From Kiloniellaceae bacterium (GTDB lineage Bacteria > Pseudomonadota > Alphaproteobacteria > Kiloniellales > Kiloniellaceae), in NCBI GenBank assembly GCA_009377535.1, contig WHTV01000020.1, positions 1 to 55,629 of the forward strand: a stretch of 55,629 bases of DNA, in the 5' to 3' direction. Under the pieces are notes generated by a model that made no database searches, was not told the DNA's origin, and was given only the letters and a program-made list of their open reading frames with translations. This document shows positions 16,196 through 24,654 of this stretch, in pieces. Both the position numbers and the translations under genes were made by a program. Numbering within the stretch: position 1 is the stretch's first letter; each line of letters begins with the position of its first letter.

Positions 16196-18427
16196 ATGAT
16201 ACGGCACTGGACCTGTTGCGCGCTGGCTTGCCTGGTCGCGCTTGCTGCCATGGCGGTGGGCGCCCTGGAGCCGCTCGAGCGGCCGCTGCTCGACCTGCGC
16301 ATGCGCCTGGTCGAGCGGCCCGCCGATGCGGAACCGGTGCTGATCGAAATCGATGCTCGCTCGATCCACGAGATCGGCCGCTGGCCCTGGCCACGCTCGC
16401 TGCATGCGCTCTTGCTGGACCGGCTGACCGCTGCGGAGGTCGGTGAAATCTTCCTCGACGTTGATTTCAGCCTGCGCAGCGAGGAGGAAGAAGACGCCGC
16501 GCTGGAAGGCGCCCTGGCCCGGCGTCAGGGGCGCACGACGCTGGTGGCCTTTCGCCAGTGGAGCGAGTCGGCCCGGGCCTACATCGACGCGGGGCCCCAG
16601 CCGCGCTTCGCCCGCCACGCGCGACTGGCCTCCACCAACATGGTGCCGGCTGCCGACGGTCTGATCCGGGCGGGTCGCGAGAGCTATCCCTGGCGCGGCG
16701 GTTCGCTGCCGAGCTTCGCCGCCGTACTGGCCGGCACCGCCGGTACGGGGGCCCGTGAATTCTACATCGACTACGGTATCCGGCTGGACAACGTGACGCG
16801 GCTTTCCTTTGTCGACGTCGCGCGCGGCGATATCGATCTGGGAAACCTGCGCGGACGCCGGGTGATGGTCGGCGCCACGGCGCTCGAGCTGGGCGATATC
16901 CTGGCGGTGCCCAAGCATCGCGTACTGCCCGGCGTGGTGGTGCAGATGCTGGCCGCCCAATCCCTGCTGCTGGACCGTGACCTGCAGCGCCTGCCGTTCT
17001 GGGCCTTCATCTTGATGGTGCCGGCATTCATCGGCGCACTGAGCTGGCCGACGCGAAGGCGAAGCGCCATCGTCGTGCTCGGCGCCTTCGCCGGCGCTAA
17101 CGTCTTCCTCTGGGCCGGCGTCCTGGCGCTGCAGGCGACGACGCCCATCCTGCTGGACGTGATGCCCTTTGCCTTCGGGTCGGTCGCCGCCGTCACCGGG
17201 GCGTTCCTCTTGCGATTCCAGAAGGTCGCCCGCAGCCTGGTGGCGGAAACCCTGTCGCGCCTGCGCACGGAAAGGCTTATGAGCGAGGTTGCCCAGAACG
17301 CCTTCGAGGCGCTGGTCACCACCGATGCGACGGGCCGCCTGCGCTTCATGAACAAGGCGGCGCGCCAGATGTTCGGTCTGACACCGTCCGAGGCGGAAGG
17401 GCTGTGGGTCGGCCACTTCGTCGCGCGCACCGACGCCTTGAGCGAGACGGACCTGGTCAAGACCTTGCAGCGGACCATGGACGCCGGGCGGCCGCGTCGC
17501 TTGGTATTTCGGCGCCACAACGGCGAGCTGTTCCATGCGAACCTGGCGGTGACCGGCCTCGTCGACGGGGAGCGGCCGATGTACATTCTGCTGATCCGCG
17601 ACATCGACCGCCGCGTGAAGGCCGAGCGCCGCCTGCTGGCCCGCGAGCGCGAACTGCGGCGCGCGAAGACGGAAGCCGAGTTGGCAAACCGGGCCAAGAC
17701 CGAGTTCCTCGCCAACATGAGCCATGAGCTGAGGACGCCGCTGAACGCGATCATCGGCTTCTCGGAGATCATGGAACAGCAGCTGCTCGGTCCGCTCGGC
17801 AGCGAAGACTACCTATCCTACGCCAAGGACATCCGCCAGAGTGGGCAGCGCCTCTTTCACACCGTCTCGGACGTGCTGGAATTCTCCCGCATCGAATCTG
17901 GAGACTGCCGGCTCGAAGAAGCGGAATTCGACCTCGTCGATCTGGGCCGGGAGATCGCCGGCCGCCTGCGGACGCGCGCGCAGGAAAGCGGCCACGAAAT
18001 CGAAGTCCTTCTGCCGTCGGCCGAGACCCGCTACGAGGGCGACGAAAACCTCATCAGGCTGGCGATCAGCCATGTCCTCTCCAACGCCCTGAAGTTCACG
18101 CCGCCGGGCGGGAAGGTCGTCTTTGCGATCCACCTCGACGACGGCGGCAACGTGCAGATCGTCGTCGAGGACGACGGCGTCGGCATCGAGCCCGAAAGGA
18201 TTGCGGCCTGCTTCGAGGCCTTCCGGCAGGCCGATCACGGCCTGCAGCGCAGCCACGAAGGCTCAGGCCTCGGCCTCACGCTGGCCAAGCGCTTCGTCGA
18301 GCTGCACAAGGGGACGATTTCCCTGCAATCGCAGCGCGGCGACGGGCCTTCCGGCTCCGGCACCAAGGTCACCATGACGCTGCCGGCGGCGCGCAGGCGG
18401 GGCGGGAAGGTCCGCCGGACCGCCTGA
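16196..18427 (+). CDS. CHASE2-PAS hybrid-type membrane sensor histidine kinase
   Basis: 743 residues. A first membrane helix (about 5-25) leads into an extracytoplasmic CHASE2 domain (about 27-260, with LIEIDARSIHEIGRWPWPR and FLDVDFS). Three closely spaced helices follow (about 263-345). Then come a PAS domain (about 350-465), HisKA with the phospho-acceptor at His510 in NMSHELRTPLN, and HATPase_c with EDDGVGIEP and GSGLGL. No receiver domain is present, despite the broad resemblance to hybrid kinases, and no response regulator gene is adjacent. The FecR-domain gene just upstream is likely cotranscribed and may form or modulate the sensor. The signal is unknown. Confidence 0.9.
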   Translation: MIRHWTCCALACLVALAAMAVGALEPLERPLLDLRMRLVERPADAEPVLIEIDARSIHEIGRWPWPRSLHALLLDRLTAAEVGEIFLDVDFSLRSEEEEDAALEGALARRQGRTTLVAFRQWSESARAYIDAGPQPRFARHARLASTNMVPAADGLIRAGRESYPWRGGSLPSFAAVLAGTAGTGAREFYIDYGIRLDNVTRLSFVDVARGDIDLGNLRGRRVMVGATALELGDILAVPKHRVLPGVVVQMLAAQSLLLDRDLQRLPFWAFILMVPAFIGALSWPTRRRSAIVVLGAFAGANVFLWAGVLALQATTPILLDVMPFAFGSVAAVTGAFLLRFQKVARSLVAETLSRLRTERLMSEVAQNAFEALVTTDATGRLRFMNKAARQMFGLTPSEAEGLWVGHFVARTDALSETDLVKTLQRTMDAGRPRRLVFRRHNGELFHANLAVTGLVDGERPMYILLIRDIDRRVKAERRLLARERELRRAKTEAELANRAKTEFLANMSHELRTPLNAIIGFSEIMEQQLLGPLGSEDYLSYAKDIRQSGQRLFHTVSDVLEFSRIESGDCRLEEAEFDLVDLGREIAGRLRTRAQESGHEIEVLLPSAETRYEGDENLIRLAISHVLSNALKFTPPGGKVVFAIHLDDGGNVQIVVEDDGVGIEPERIAACFEAFRQADHGLQRSHEGSGLGLTLAKRFVELHKGTISLQSQRGDGPSGSGTKVTMTLPAARRRGGKVRRTA

Positions 18428-18441
18428 GCGCCGGCGCAGTC

Positions 18442-18540
18442 AGTAGTTCGCCAGGCCGTCGACATGATCGCTGGATAGGGGACATAGGTACGTCGCGGGA
18501 GCAGCCAAGCGGCCGGGCAGCAGCAATGCACGAATGGCAT
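18442..18540 (-). pseudogene. Probable decayed third copy of the Cys-rich secreted protein gene (3' end)
   Basis: On the minus strand the last codons read V-D-G-L-A-N-Y-stop, very like V-E-G-L-P-N-Y-stop at the end of the intact gene at 18968-19315. About 20 nt before this a neighbouring frame reads R-R-T-Y, matching V-R-Q-T-Y at the corresponding place. The interval between the two blocks is 2 nt longer than in the intact gene, which explains the frame change. The upstream part is no longer recognisable. The match is short, so this is a tentative call. Confidence 0.4.
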
Positions 18541-18604
18541 GGCTGTCCCGTTTAGAGGTGGCTGCGTGATGAACGGCGAGTCGGGGTCCGGCCAGCCGTC
18601 GGCC

Positions 18605-18919
18605 TCAATAGGCCGTGACGTCTTTCCAGCGGCACTCGCGGCGGGAGTAGCTCTGGCGCACGAAGCAGCTGCGCGTCATGTCGACGACCAGGTAGCCGCC
18701 GCTGCAGGACTTCAGCCGGATCCAGGCGCGCACGCCGAGCACGTCGGGGCCCTGTTCGGTCGGGTTGAGCTTTTCGACGTAGTGGATGTTGGCGATATCA
18801 TCGGCGGTGAGACCGAGGCGATTCAGCTCCCGTTCCGCCGACTCATGGCAGTCCAGGGCCAGCGCGGAGGAGGCTGCGAGCAGGGCTAGGATCGGGAAGA
18901 CTAGCAGGAAAGGGCGCAT
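18605..18919 (-). CDS. Small secreted Cys-rich protein, paralogue A
   Basis: 104 residues with a clear signal peptide (MRPFLLVFPILALLAASSALA, cleavage near residue 21-22). The mature part is about 82 residues and has four Cys, at about 24, 72, 85 and 95, which could form two disulfides. The core GPDVLGVRAWIRLKSCSG and VDMTRSCFVRQ is shared with the neighbouring gene at 18968. GAGGA precedes the ATG with good spacing. I do not recognise a named family. It is probably periplasmic. The gene pair lies in tandem on the minus strand, between the CHASE2 kinase gene and gabD. Confidence 0.8.
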   Translation of the reverse strand: MRPFLLVFPILALLAASSALALDCHESAERELNRLGLTADDIANIHYVEKLNPTEQGPDVLGVRAWIRLKSCSGGYLVVDMTRSCFVRQSYSRRECRWKDVTAY

Positions 18920-18967
18920 CGGCGGGTCCTCTGGATGGCTCGGCGGCGCCGCGAAAATGCACCGACG

Positions 18968-19315
18968 CTAATAGTTCGGCAAGCCCTCGACGCGGCAGTC
19001 CCCCCGGGTATAGGTCTGCCGGACAAAACAGCTCCGCATCATGTCGATGACCAGCCAGCCGCTGCAGGAGTTCAGCCGCACCCAGGTATCGACTCCCAGG
19101 ATGTCCGGGCCGTTCTCGTCCTCGAGGTTCACCCTTTCTATGATGCGGACGCTTTTTATGTCGCCGGGCGCAAGCGGCAGTTCCGCCAGGTGAGACTCGA
19201 CCTCGCCTGTGCAGCGCTGCGTCTGGGCCTGAAGGTCGCCGGCCAGCAGGCAGCCCGACACAAGGGCGAGGGCGGGAAGGCCGGCACGGTGCCGCCAAGG
19301 CAGTCGCGGGCGCAT
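18968..19315 (-). CDS. Small secreted Cys-rich protein, paralogue B
   Basis: 115 residues from ATG 19315, chosen because GGAGG lies eight bases upstream; the frame remains open much further upstream but only as an antisense artefact of gabD. A signal peptide covers about the first 30 residues. A Cys at 22 in VSGCLL even gives a possible lipobox, although signal peptidase I cleavage after A-Q-A is equally likely. The mature part matches paralogue A: GPDILGVDTWVRLNSCSG, VIDMMRSCFVRQTYTRGDC, with the same four Cys. Upstream gene of the tandem; gap to paralogue A is 48 bp. Function unknown. Confidence 0.8.
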   Translation of the reverse strand: MRPRLPWRHRAGLPALALVSGCLLAGDLQAQTQRCTGEVESHLAELPLAPGDIKSVRIIERVNLEDENGPDILGVDTWVRLNSCSGWLVIDMMRSCFVRQTYTRGDCRVEGLPNY

Positions 19316-19471
19316 TCGAAGATCCTCCGGCTCAAGCTGTGCGGGGGCCGGCTGGCTGGTCCCATGGATCGGAACCGGCTGGCCTTTCGCCCGTTTGGCT
19401 GACAGGTCTATACTCGCGCCCTGCGTCTGACAACGCCGGGCGTCCTGCCCGGCCAGAGTGGAGAACCCAAC

Positions 19472-20959
19472 ATGACTGCACAAGCCCAGAAGATCGCCGC
19501 CGCCAGCCCCGAGCTGGCCGACCCCCGGCTGTTCCGCGAGCAGTGCTACATCGACGGCCGCTGGGCGGATGCCGACGGCGGCGCCGTGATCGAGGTGACC
19601 AATCCGGCGACCGGGGAGGTGCTGGGCACCATCCCCAAGATGGGCGCCGCCGAGACCCGCCGCGCCATCGAGGCCGCCGAGAAGGCTTGGCCGGCCTGGC
19701 GCAATCTGCTGGCCAAGGAACGCGCGAACATCCTGCGCAAGTGGTTCAACCTGATCCTGGAGAACCAGGAGGATCTCGCCCGTCTGATGACCCTGGAGCA
19801 GGGCAAGCCACTGGCGGAAGCCAAGGGCGAGGTGGTCTACGGCGCCAGCTTCATCGAGTGGTTCGCCGAGGAAGGCAAGCGCATCTACGGCGATACCATT
19901 CCGCAGCACCAGGCCGACAAGCGCATCGTGGTGATCAAGCAGCCGGTCGGGGTGGTGGCGGCGATCACGCCGTGGAACTTCCCCAATGCCATGATCACCC
20001 GCAAGTGCGCGCCGGCGCTGGCCGCCGGCTGCCCGGTGGTGATCAAGCCGGCGACCCAGACCCCCTATTCGGCCTTCGCCCTGGCGGAACTGGCCGAGCG
20101 GGCGGGCATTCCGGCAGGCGTCATCAACATCCTCACCGGCTCCGCCACGGAGATCGGCGGGGAGATGACCCACAGCCCCATCGTGCGCAAGCTCTCCTTC
20201 ACCGGCTCGACCGAGGTCGGCAAGCTGCTGATGCAGCAGTGCGCCTCGACCATCAAGAAGGTCTCGCTGGAACTCGGCGGCAACGCCCCCTTCCTGGTGT
20301 TCGACGACGCCGACCTCGACGCCGCGGTGGAAGGCGCCATCATCTCCAAGTTCCGCAACACCGGGCAGACCTGCGTCTGCGCCAACCGCATCCTGGTGCA
20401 GGAGGGCGTCTACGACGCCTTCGCCGAAAAGCTGGCCGTGGCGGTGAAGAAGCTGAAGGTCGGCTCGGGCATGGAGGACGGCGTCAGCCAGGGGCCGTTG
20501 ATCGACCGGGCGGCCTTGGACAAGGTGGAGGAGCACGTGGCCGACGCCACGTCCAAGGGTGCCAAGATCGCCCTCGGCGGCGCCCGGCACGAGCGCGGCG
20601 GCACCTTCTACCAGCCGACCGTGCTGACCGGCGTCACGACCGACATGAAGGTGACCCGCGAGGAGACCTTCGGCCCGGTGGCCGCGCTGTTCCGCTTCAA
20701 GACGGAGGAGGAGGGCATTGCGCTCGCCAACGATACAGAGTTCGGTCTCGCTTCCTACTTCTTCGCCCGCGACATCGGCCGCATCTGGCGCGTCGGCGAG
20801 GCGCTGGAGAGCGGCATGGTCGGCATCAACACCGGCCTGATCTCCACCGAGGTCGCGCCCTTCGGCGGCATCAAGGAATCGGGCATTGGCCGCGAAGGCT
20901 CCAGGTACGGCATCGAGGAGTTCCTCGAGGTGAAGTATCTCTGCATGGGTGGCGTGTGA
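19472..20959 (+). CDS. gabD: NAD(P)-dependent succinate-semialdehyde dehydrogenase
   Basis: 495 residues of the aldehyde dehydrogenase family. Seen are PWNFPNAMITRK (cofactor site), the catalytic Glu in LELGGNAPF, the catalytic Cys in NTGQTCVCANR, and EETFGPVAA near the C-terminus. Overall similarity is to GabD-type enzymes, which oxidise succinate semialdehyde to succinate in GABA breakdown. No GABA transaminase gene is nearby, so glutarate or other semialdehydes remain possible. ATG 19472 is preceded by GTGGAGAA. The gene is followed by a palindromic repeat region. Confidence 0.9.
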   Translation: MTAQAQKIAAASPELADPRLFREQCYIDGRWADADGGAVIEVTNPATGEVLGTIPKMGAAETRRAIEAAEKAWPAWRNLLAKERANILRKWFNLILENQEDLARLMTLEQGKPLAEAKGEVVYGASFIEWFAEEGKRIYGDTIPQHQADKRIVVIKQPVGVVAAITPWNFPNAMITRKCAPALAAGCPVVIKPATQTPYSAFALAELAERAGIPAGVINILTGSATEIGGEMTHSPIVRKLSFTGSTEVGKLLMQQCASTIKKVSLELGGNAPFLVFDDADLDAAVEGAIISKFRNTGQTCVCANRILVQEGVYDAFAEKLAVAVKKLKVGSGMEDGVSQGPLIDRAALDKVEEHVADATSKGAKIALGGARHERGGTFYQPTVLTGVTTDMKVTREETFGPVAALFRFKTEEEGIALANDTEFGLASYFFARDIGRIWRVGEALESGMVGINTGLISTEVAPFGGIKESGIGREGSRYGIEEFLEVKYLCMGGV

Positions 20960-21000
20960 CAGCAGGCTTCGCGCCTTCGCTCACGCCTCTCGTTACCACC

Positions 21001-21114
21001 ACTGTCGTCCCGGGGCTTGTCCCCGGGACCCATTGGCGTCAGCCGCGGCGATGTCCCACGACCGACTGAACGGATAGAGCATTAGGTCCCGGCAACAAGT
21101 GCCGGGACGACAGT
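21001..21114. repeat. Inverted pair of REP-like palindromes (GTCCCGG type)
   Basis: Unit one (21001-21032) starts ACTGTCGTCCCGG and contains a hairpin GTCCCGGGG-CTTG-TCCCCGGGAC. Unit two (21085-21114) ends with the reverse complement CCGGGACGACAGT. Together they form a large inverted repeat between the convergent gabD and cfa genes. It may also act as a terminator for both, although no T-run is present. Confidence 0.7.
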
Positions 21115-21174
21115 CTTGGTGAGGCAGGGCCGAGCCCCCTTCGCTCTGTGCGTCGACTGTGCGTGCAGGCCCCG

Positions 21175-22410
21175 CTACTCCGCGGCTTGGCTTGCCGTGC
21201 CGCCGCCACGCTTGTTTTCCCAGTCGTGGATGTAGTCGCGGGTGATGGGCACGGCGTCGATCTTCTTGGTGATCTGGATCTGGAACACCATGAGGCCCTG
21301 GTAGCGGAAGCCCATCTCACAGCCGACCAGGTAGGCCTCCCACATGCGGCAGAAGCGCTCATCGTAGAGTTCGGCGATCTTGGCGCGGTTGGCCTGGAAG
21401 CGCTCCTCCCAGATGCGCAGGGTCTCCGCATAGTGCAGCCGCAGCACTTCGACATCGGTGACCACCAGCATGGCGTCCTCGATGACGGGCAACACCTCGC
21501 CCAGGGTCGGCACGTCGGTGCCGGGGAAGATGTACTTGCGGATAAAGGGATTGACCGGCCCGGGCTCGTTCACGCGACCGATCGAATGCAGCACGAAGAC
21601 GCCGTCTTCGTCGAGCAGCTCGCTGACCTTGCGGAAGAACTCCGGATAGTTCTTCTTGCCGACGTGCTCGAACATGCCGACCGAGACGATGCGGTCGTAT
21701 TTGTTGTTGTCCTCGCGATAGTCGCGCAGATGGAACTGCACGCGCTCGTCCAGGCCGGCCTTCCTGGCGCGCTCCTGGCTCACCTTGTGCTGCTCGGTGC
21801 TGAGGGTGACGCCGGTTACCTCGCAGTCGCCGGCCTGCGCCAGGTAGAGGCCGAGGCCGCCCCAGCCGGAGCCGATATCGAGCAGCTTCAGGCCGGGACG
21901 GTCGAACAGCAGCTTCGCCGCCAGGTGCTTCTTCTTGTCGGCCTGCGCCTGCTCCAGGCTCTCCTCGCCGCTGCGGAAGTAGGCGCAGGAGTATTGCCGG
22001 TCGGTGTCGAGGAAGAGATCGTAGAGCTGGCCCGAGAGGTCGTAGTGGTGGGCGACGTTCTTCTGTGCCTTGCCGATCGGGTTGTACTGCTTCAGGCGGC
22101 GGGTGTGGCGCCCGAGGGCGAAGGCGAACCTCACCAGCCTGTTGTTCTCGAGGTGATGGTAGTTGCGTGCCAGCAGCGCGAGGAAATCGCGCAGGCTGCC
22201 CTCCTCCAGCGTGGCCTCGCCGTTCATGTAGGCTTCGCCCAGGTAGAGCGGCGGATTGAGGATCAGCTTGTACTCGAGAAGGCGATTGTGCAGCCGCATG
22301 GTGCAGCGGCGCCCGGTGCCGTCGCCGCAGTCGTGGATCTTACCCCTGGCGTCGATCAGGCGGAGGCTGCCTTGCTGGATGACCTTCTGCAAAAGCTTCT
22401 GGAACAACAT
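21175..22410 (-). CDS. cfa: Cyclopropane-fatty-acyl-phospholipid synthase
   Basis: 411 residues. An N-terminal lipid-binding region (about 1-110) precedes a SAM-dependent methyltransferase domain with NVAHHYDLSGQLYDLFLD, YSCAYFRSGEESLEQAQ, the SAM loop LLDIGSGWGGLGL, and GVTLSTEQ. It adds a methylene group from SAM to the double bond of membrane lipid acyl chains, as in stationary phase or acid stress. GGAG lies seven bases before the ATG. It is divergent from gor, and the 316-bp gap holds an AT-rich part near the cfa start. Confidence 0.93.
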   Translation of the reverse strand: MLFQKLLQKVIQQGSLRLIDARGKIHDCGDGTGRRCTMRLHNRLLEYKLILNPPLYLGEAYMNGEATLEEGSLRDFLALLARNYHHLENNRLVRFAFALGRHTRRLKQYNPIGKAQKNVAHHYDLSGQLYDLFLDTDRQYSCAYFRSGEESLEQAQADKKKHLAAKLLFDRPGLKLLDIGSGWGGLGLYLAQAGDCEVTGVTLSTEQHKVSQERARKAGLDERVQFHLRDYREDNNKYDRIVSVGMFEHVGKKNYPEFFRKVSELLDEDGVFVLHSIGRVNEPGPVNPFIRKYIFPGTDVPTLGEVLPVIEDAMLVVTDVEVLRLHYAETLRIWEERFQANRAKIAELYDERFCRMWEAYLVGCEMGFRYQGLMVFQIQITKKIDAVPITRDYIHDWENKRGGGTASQAAE

Positions 22411-22726
22411 GGTTCAACTCCGGATGTCCGTCCCCCTCGAACCTCTTGGATGCCTTATCTATTAGGGTTTCTGATTATTGCATCGCCATCAATATCTTGG
22501 CGCGACATTCTCAATCGCGCAACTGTCTGGCTGTTTGCCTGTTCTCCCGAGGGTTGGGGCCGAAAAATCGGCCCGACGGCGCCCCCGGCGCCCTCCCCGC
22601 AACCCTGACATGCCGCCCAGGCGGGGCCCCGGCGGTTGCGGCCGGCCGCCCTGGTTCCTAGATTGAGGCTCACCAGAACAGGCTCGCAGCCTAGTGAGTT
22701 GGGGCGAGCAATCCGAAGGGCAAAAA
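22411..22726. other. Divergent cfa/gor control region
   Basis: No gene is supported here. The part nearest cfa (22440-22515) is AT-rich and probably contains the cfa promoter on the minus strand. The middle (22555-22660) is a run of GC-rich short inverted repeats. The part nearest gor carries AAGGG six bases before its ATG. I see no site that I can name. Confidence 0.4.
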
Positions 22727-24103
22727 ATGGCCGGATTCGACTACGATCTCTTTGTTATTGGCGGCGGATCCGGCGGGGTGAGGGCGGCGCGCATGGCGGC
22801 GGCCACCGGGGTCAGGGTCGCCATCGCCGAGACCTATCGCTATGGCGGGACCTGCGTGATCCGCGGCTGTGTGCCCAAGAAGCTGCTCTCCTACGCCGCC
22901 CATTTCCATGAGGATTTCGAAGACGCTGCCGGCTTCGGCTGGACGGTGCCGCAGGCGACCTTCGACTGGGCGGCCCTGATCGCCAACAAGGACCAGGAGA
23001 TCGAGCGCCTGGAAGGCATCTACGAAAAGCTGCTGGCCGGCGCCGGGGTCGAGGCCTTCCACGGCCATGCCCGCCTGCTGGACGCCCACAGCGTCGAGGC
23101 GGGGGAGCGGCGCCTTACGGCCAAGACCATCCTCATCGCCACCGGCGGCGCGCCGACCTTCCCCCTGGAGCCGGGCTGGGAGCACGGCATCTCCTCCAAC
23201 GAGGCCTTCCACCTGAAGGAATTGCCCAAGCGCGTGGTGATCGCCGGCGGCGGCTTCATCGCGGTGGAGTTCGCCGGCATCTTCAACGGCCTCGGCAGCC
23301 GCGTGACGCAGGTCTACCGCGGCCCGCAGATCCTGCGCGGCTTCGACGACGACGTGCGCAACACCCTGGCCGGCGAGCTGGTGAAGAAGGGCATCGACCT
23401 GATCGTCGAGACCACCATAGACCGCATCGAAAAGCGGGAAGGCGATCTGCTGCTGCACCTCTCCGACGGCTCGACCCTGGAGACCGACGTGGTGATGGCG
23501 GCCACCGGACGGAAGCCCAACGTCGAGAACCTCGGCCTGGAAGCCGTCGGCGTGGCGCTCGACCGCAACGGCGCCGTGAAGGTCGACGAGTACTCGCGGA
23601 GCTCGGTCGAGAACATCTATGCTGTCGGCGACGTCACCGACCGCATCAACCTGACGCCCGTTGCGATCCAGGAGGCCATGGCCTTTGTCGACACCGTGTT
23701 CCGCGGCCGCCCGCGCGCGATGGATCACGCCGACGTGCCCTCGGCGGTGTTCAGCCATCCGCCGGTCTCCACCGTCGGCCTGACCGAGCTGCAGGCGCGC
23801 GAGCGCCACGGCGCCCTCGATATCTACCGCTCGACCTTCCGCCCCTTGAAGCACACCCTCTCGGGCCGCGACGAGAAGACCATGATGAAGCTGATCGTGG
23901 CGCAGGACAGCCAGCGCGTCGTCGGCGTCCATATGGTCGGCCTGGACGCGCCGGAGATCGTCCAGGGCATGGCCGTCGCCATCAAGGCCGGCGCCACCAA
24001 GCAATGCTTCGACGCCACCGTCGGCATCCACCCCACGGCGGCGGAAGAGTTCGTCACCATGCGCGAACCGCTCCCCGGCGACCAGGCCAAGGCGGCGGAG
24101 TAG
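22727..24103 (+). CDS. gor: Glutathione-disulfide reductase
   Basis: 458 residues from ATG 22727; the GTG at 22694 would add eleven non-family residues. The FAD-binding GGGSGGVRAARMAA, the redox disulfide GGTCVIRGCVPKK, a second Rossmann motif (VIAGGGFIAVEFA), ATGRKPN, and the C-terminal HPTAAEEFVTM with the catalytic His are all present. It reduces GSSG with NADPH in the cytoplasm. Other dithiol oxidoreductases are excluded by the CVIRGC form. The last seven residues (D-Q-A-K-A-A-E) and the 25 bp encoding the 3' end recur at the end of the next gene. Confidence 0.94.
   Translation: MAGFDYDLFVIGGGSGGVRAARMAAATGVRVAIAETYRYGGTCVIRGCVPKKLLSYAAHFHEDFEDAAGFGWTVPQATFDWAALIANKDQEIERLEGIYEKLLAGAGVEAFHGHARLLDAHSVEAGERRLTAKTILIATGGAPTFPLEPGWEHGISSNEAFHLKELPKRVVIAGGGFIAVEFAGIFNGLGSRVTQVYRGPQILRGFDDDVRNTLAGELVKKGIDLIVETTIDRIEKREGDLLLHLSDGSTLETDVVMAATGRKPNVENLGLEAVGVALDRNGAVKVDEYSRSSVENIYAVGDVTDRINLTPVAIQEAMAFVDTVFRGRPRAMDHADVPSAVFSHPPVSTVGLTELQARERHGALDIYRSTFRPLKHTLSGRDEKTMMKLIVAQDSQRVVGVHMVGLDAPEIVQGMAVAIKAGATKQCFDATVGIHPTAAEEFVTMREPLPGDQAKAAE
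24079..24103 (+). repeat. 25-bp direct repeat, copy 1 (3' end of gor)
   Basis: CGACCAGGCCAAGGCGGCGG followed by AGTAG. It matches copy 2 at 24596-24620 in 24 of 25 positions. Both copies end in a TAG stop codon and encode D-Q-A-K-A-A-E. The two copies bracket the small membrane gene at 24108. Confidence 0.8.
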
Positions 24104-24107
24104 GGGG

Positions 24108-24620
24108 ATGACGGCTGCTTCCAGATACACCTACCTGGGAGCGGCCATCTTTGCAGGTGCGGCTGCTATTGCCGGAATGCTTGCGATCTTGGTCTGGTTT
24201 CCGCCCCGTCCGGACGCTCAAGTTGGAATCTGGCTTTGGTCCGTTGCTCGGGCGGGGCTTGCCTCCGGACTCTCGGCAGCGATTTCCTTTGCACTGCTGT
24301 CTTGGGCGGGCTGGCGTTTGCGTAGCAGATCAGCCTTTGCGCGTGCCGCGCTCCTGGGTACGGTCACAGTAATTGGGGCACATCTGCTGGTCGGCCTCGT
24401 GAGCGGTCTCCTGATGATGGCAGAGACTGTCGTCTTCTCGAATAGCTCCGCCAACGGCGCAGACACCATCCTCATCGTGTCTTTCTTCGTCAGCCTTTTC
24501 TCGTTTTTCTGGATTCTCGTGACAGTGCCTCTCGGTATTGCGACAGCATTTCTGGTGGAGTCACTGAAGTCGCGGTTGGTAGCCAACAAAGGTGACGACC
24601 AGGCCAAAGCGGCGGAGTAG
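24108..24620 (+). CDS. Small four-helix membrane protein, unknown
   Basis: 170 residues with four hydrophobic segments at about 8-30, 46-66, 80-105 and 122-150, and a charged tail. I recognise no family. It starts four bases after the gor stop. Its base composition and codon choice are visibly less GC-biased than in gor (for example TTG, TCG, GTT and ACA codons). The final residues D-Q-A-K-A-A-E are encoded by a near-exact copy of the end of gor. This suggests that the gene was inserted at, or duplicated with, the gor 3' end. No ribosome site stronger than AGGGGG just before the ATG is seen. Confidence 0.65.
   Translation: MTAASRYTYLGAAIFAGAAAIAGMLAILVWFPPRPDAQVGIWLWSVARAGLASGLSAAISFALLSWAGWRLRSRSAFARAALLGTVTVIGAHLLVGLVSGLLMMAETVVFSNSSANGADTILIVSFFVSLFSFFWILVTVPLGIATAFLVESLKSRLVANKGDDQAKAAE
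24596..24620 (+). repeat. 25-bp direct repeat, copy 2 (3' end of membrane gene)
   Basis: Differs from copy 1 at 24079-24103 by one base (G to A). The following bases are also similar (TAGGGGG against TAGCGGG), but flanking similarity then ends. Confidence 0.8.
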
Positions 24621-24654
24621 CGGGCATGGCGCAGCGGGAGCATGAGGGGCGGCA

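Noticed and set aside
15686-17725. A 679-codon minus-strand frame with a poly-Pro C-terminal part
   Set aside because: The Pro run is only the complement of the Gly-rich tail of the FecR protein, and the rest is antisense to the CHASE2 kinase.
19316-20590. N-terminal extension of the Cys-rich paralogue B to 540 residues
   Set aside because: The extension is antisense to gabD; the ATG at 19315 has a perfect ribosome site and a signal peptide.
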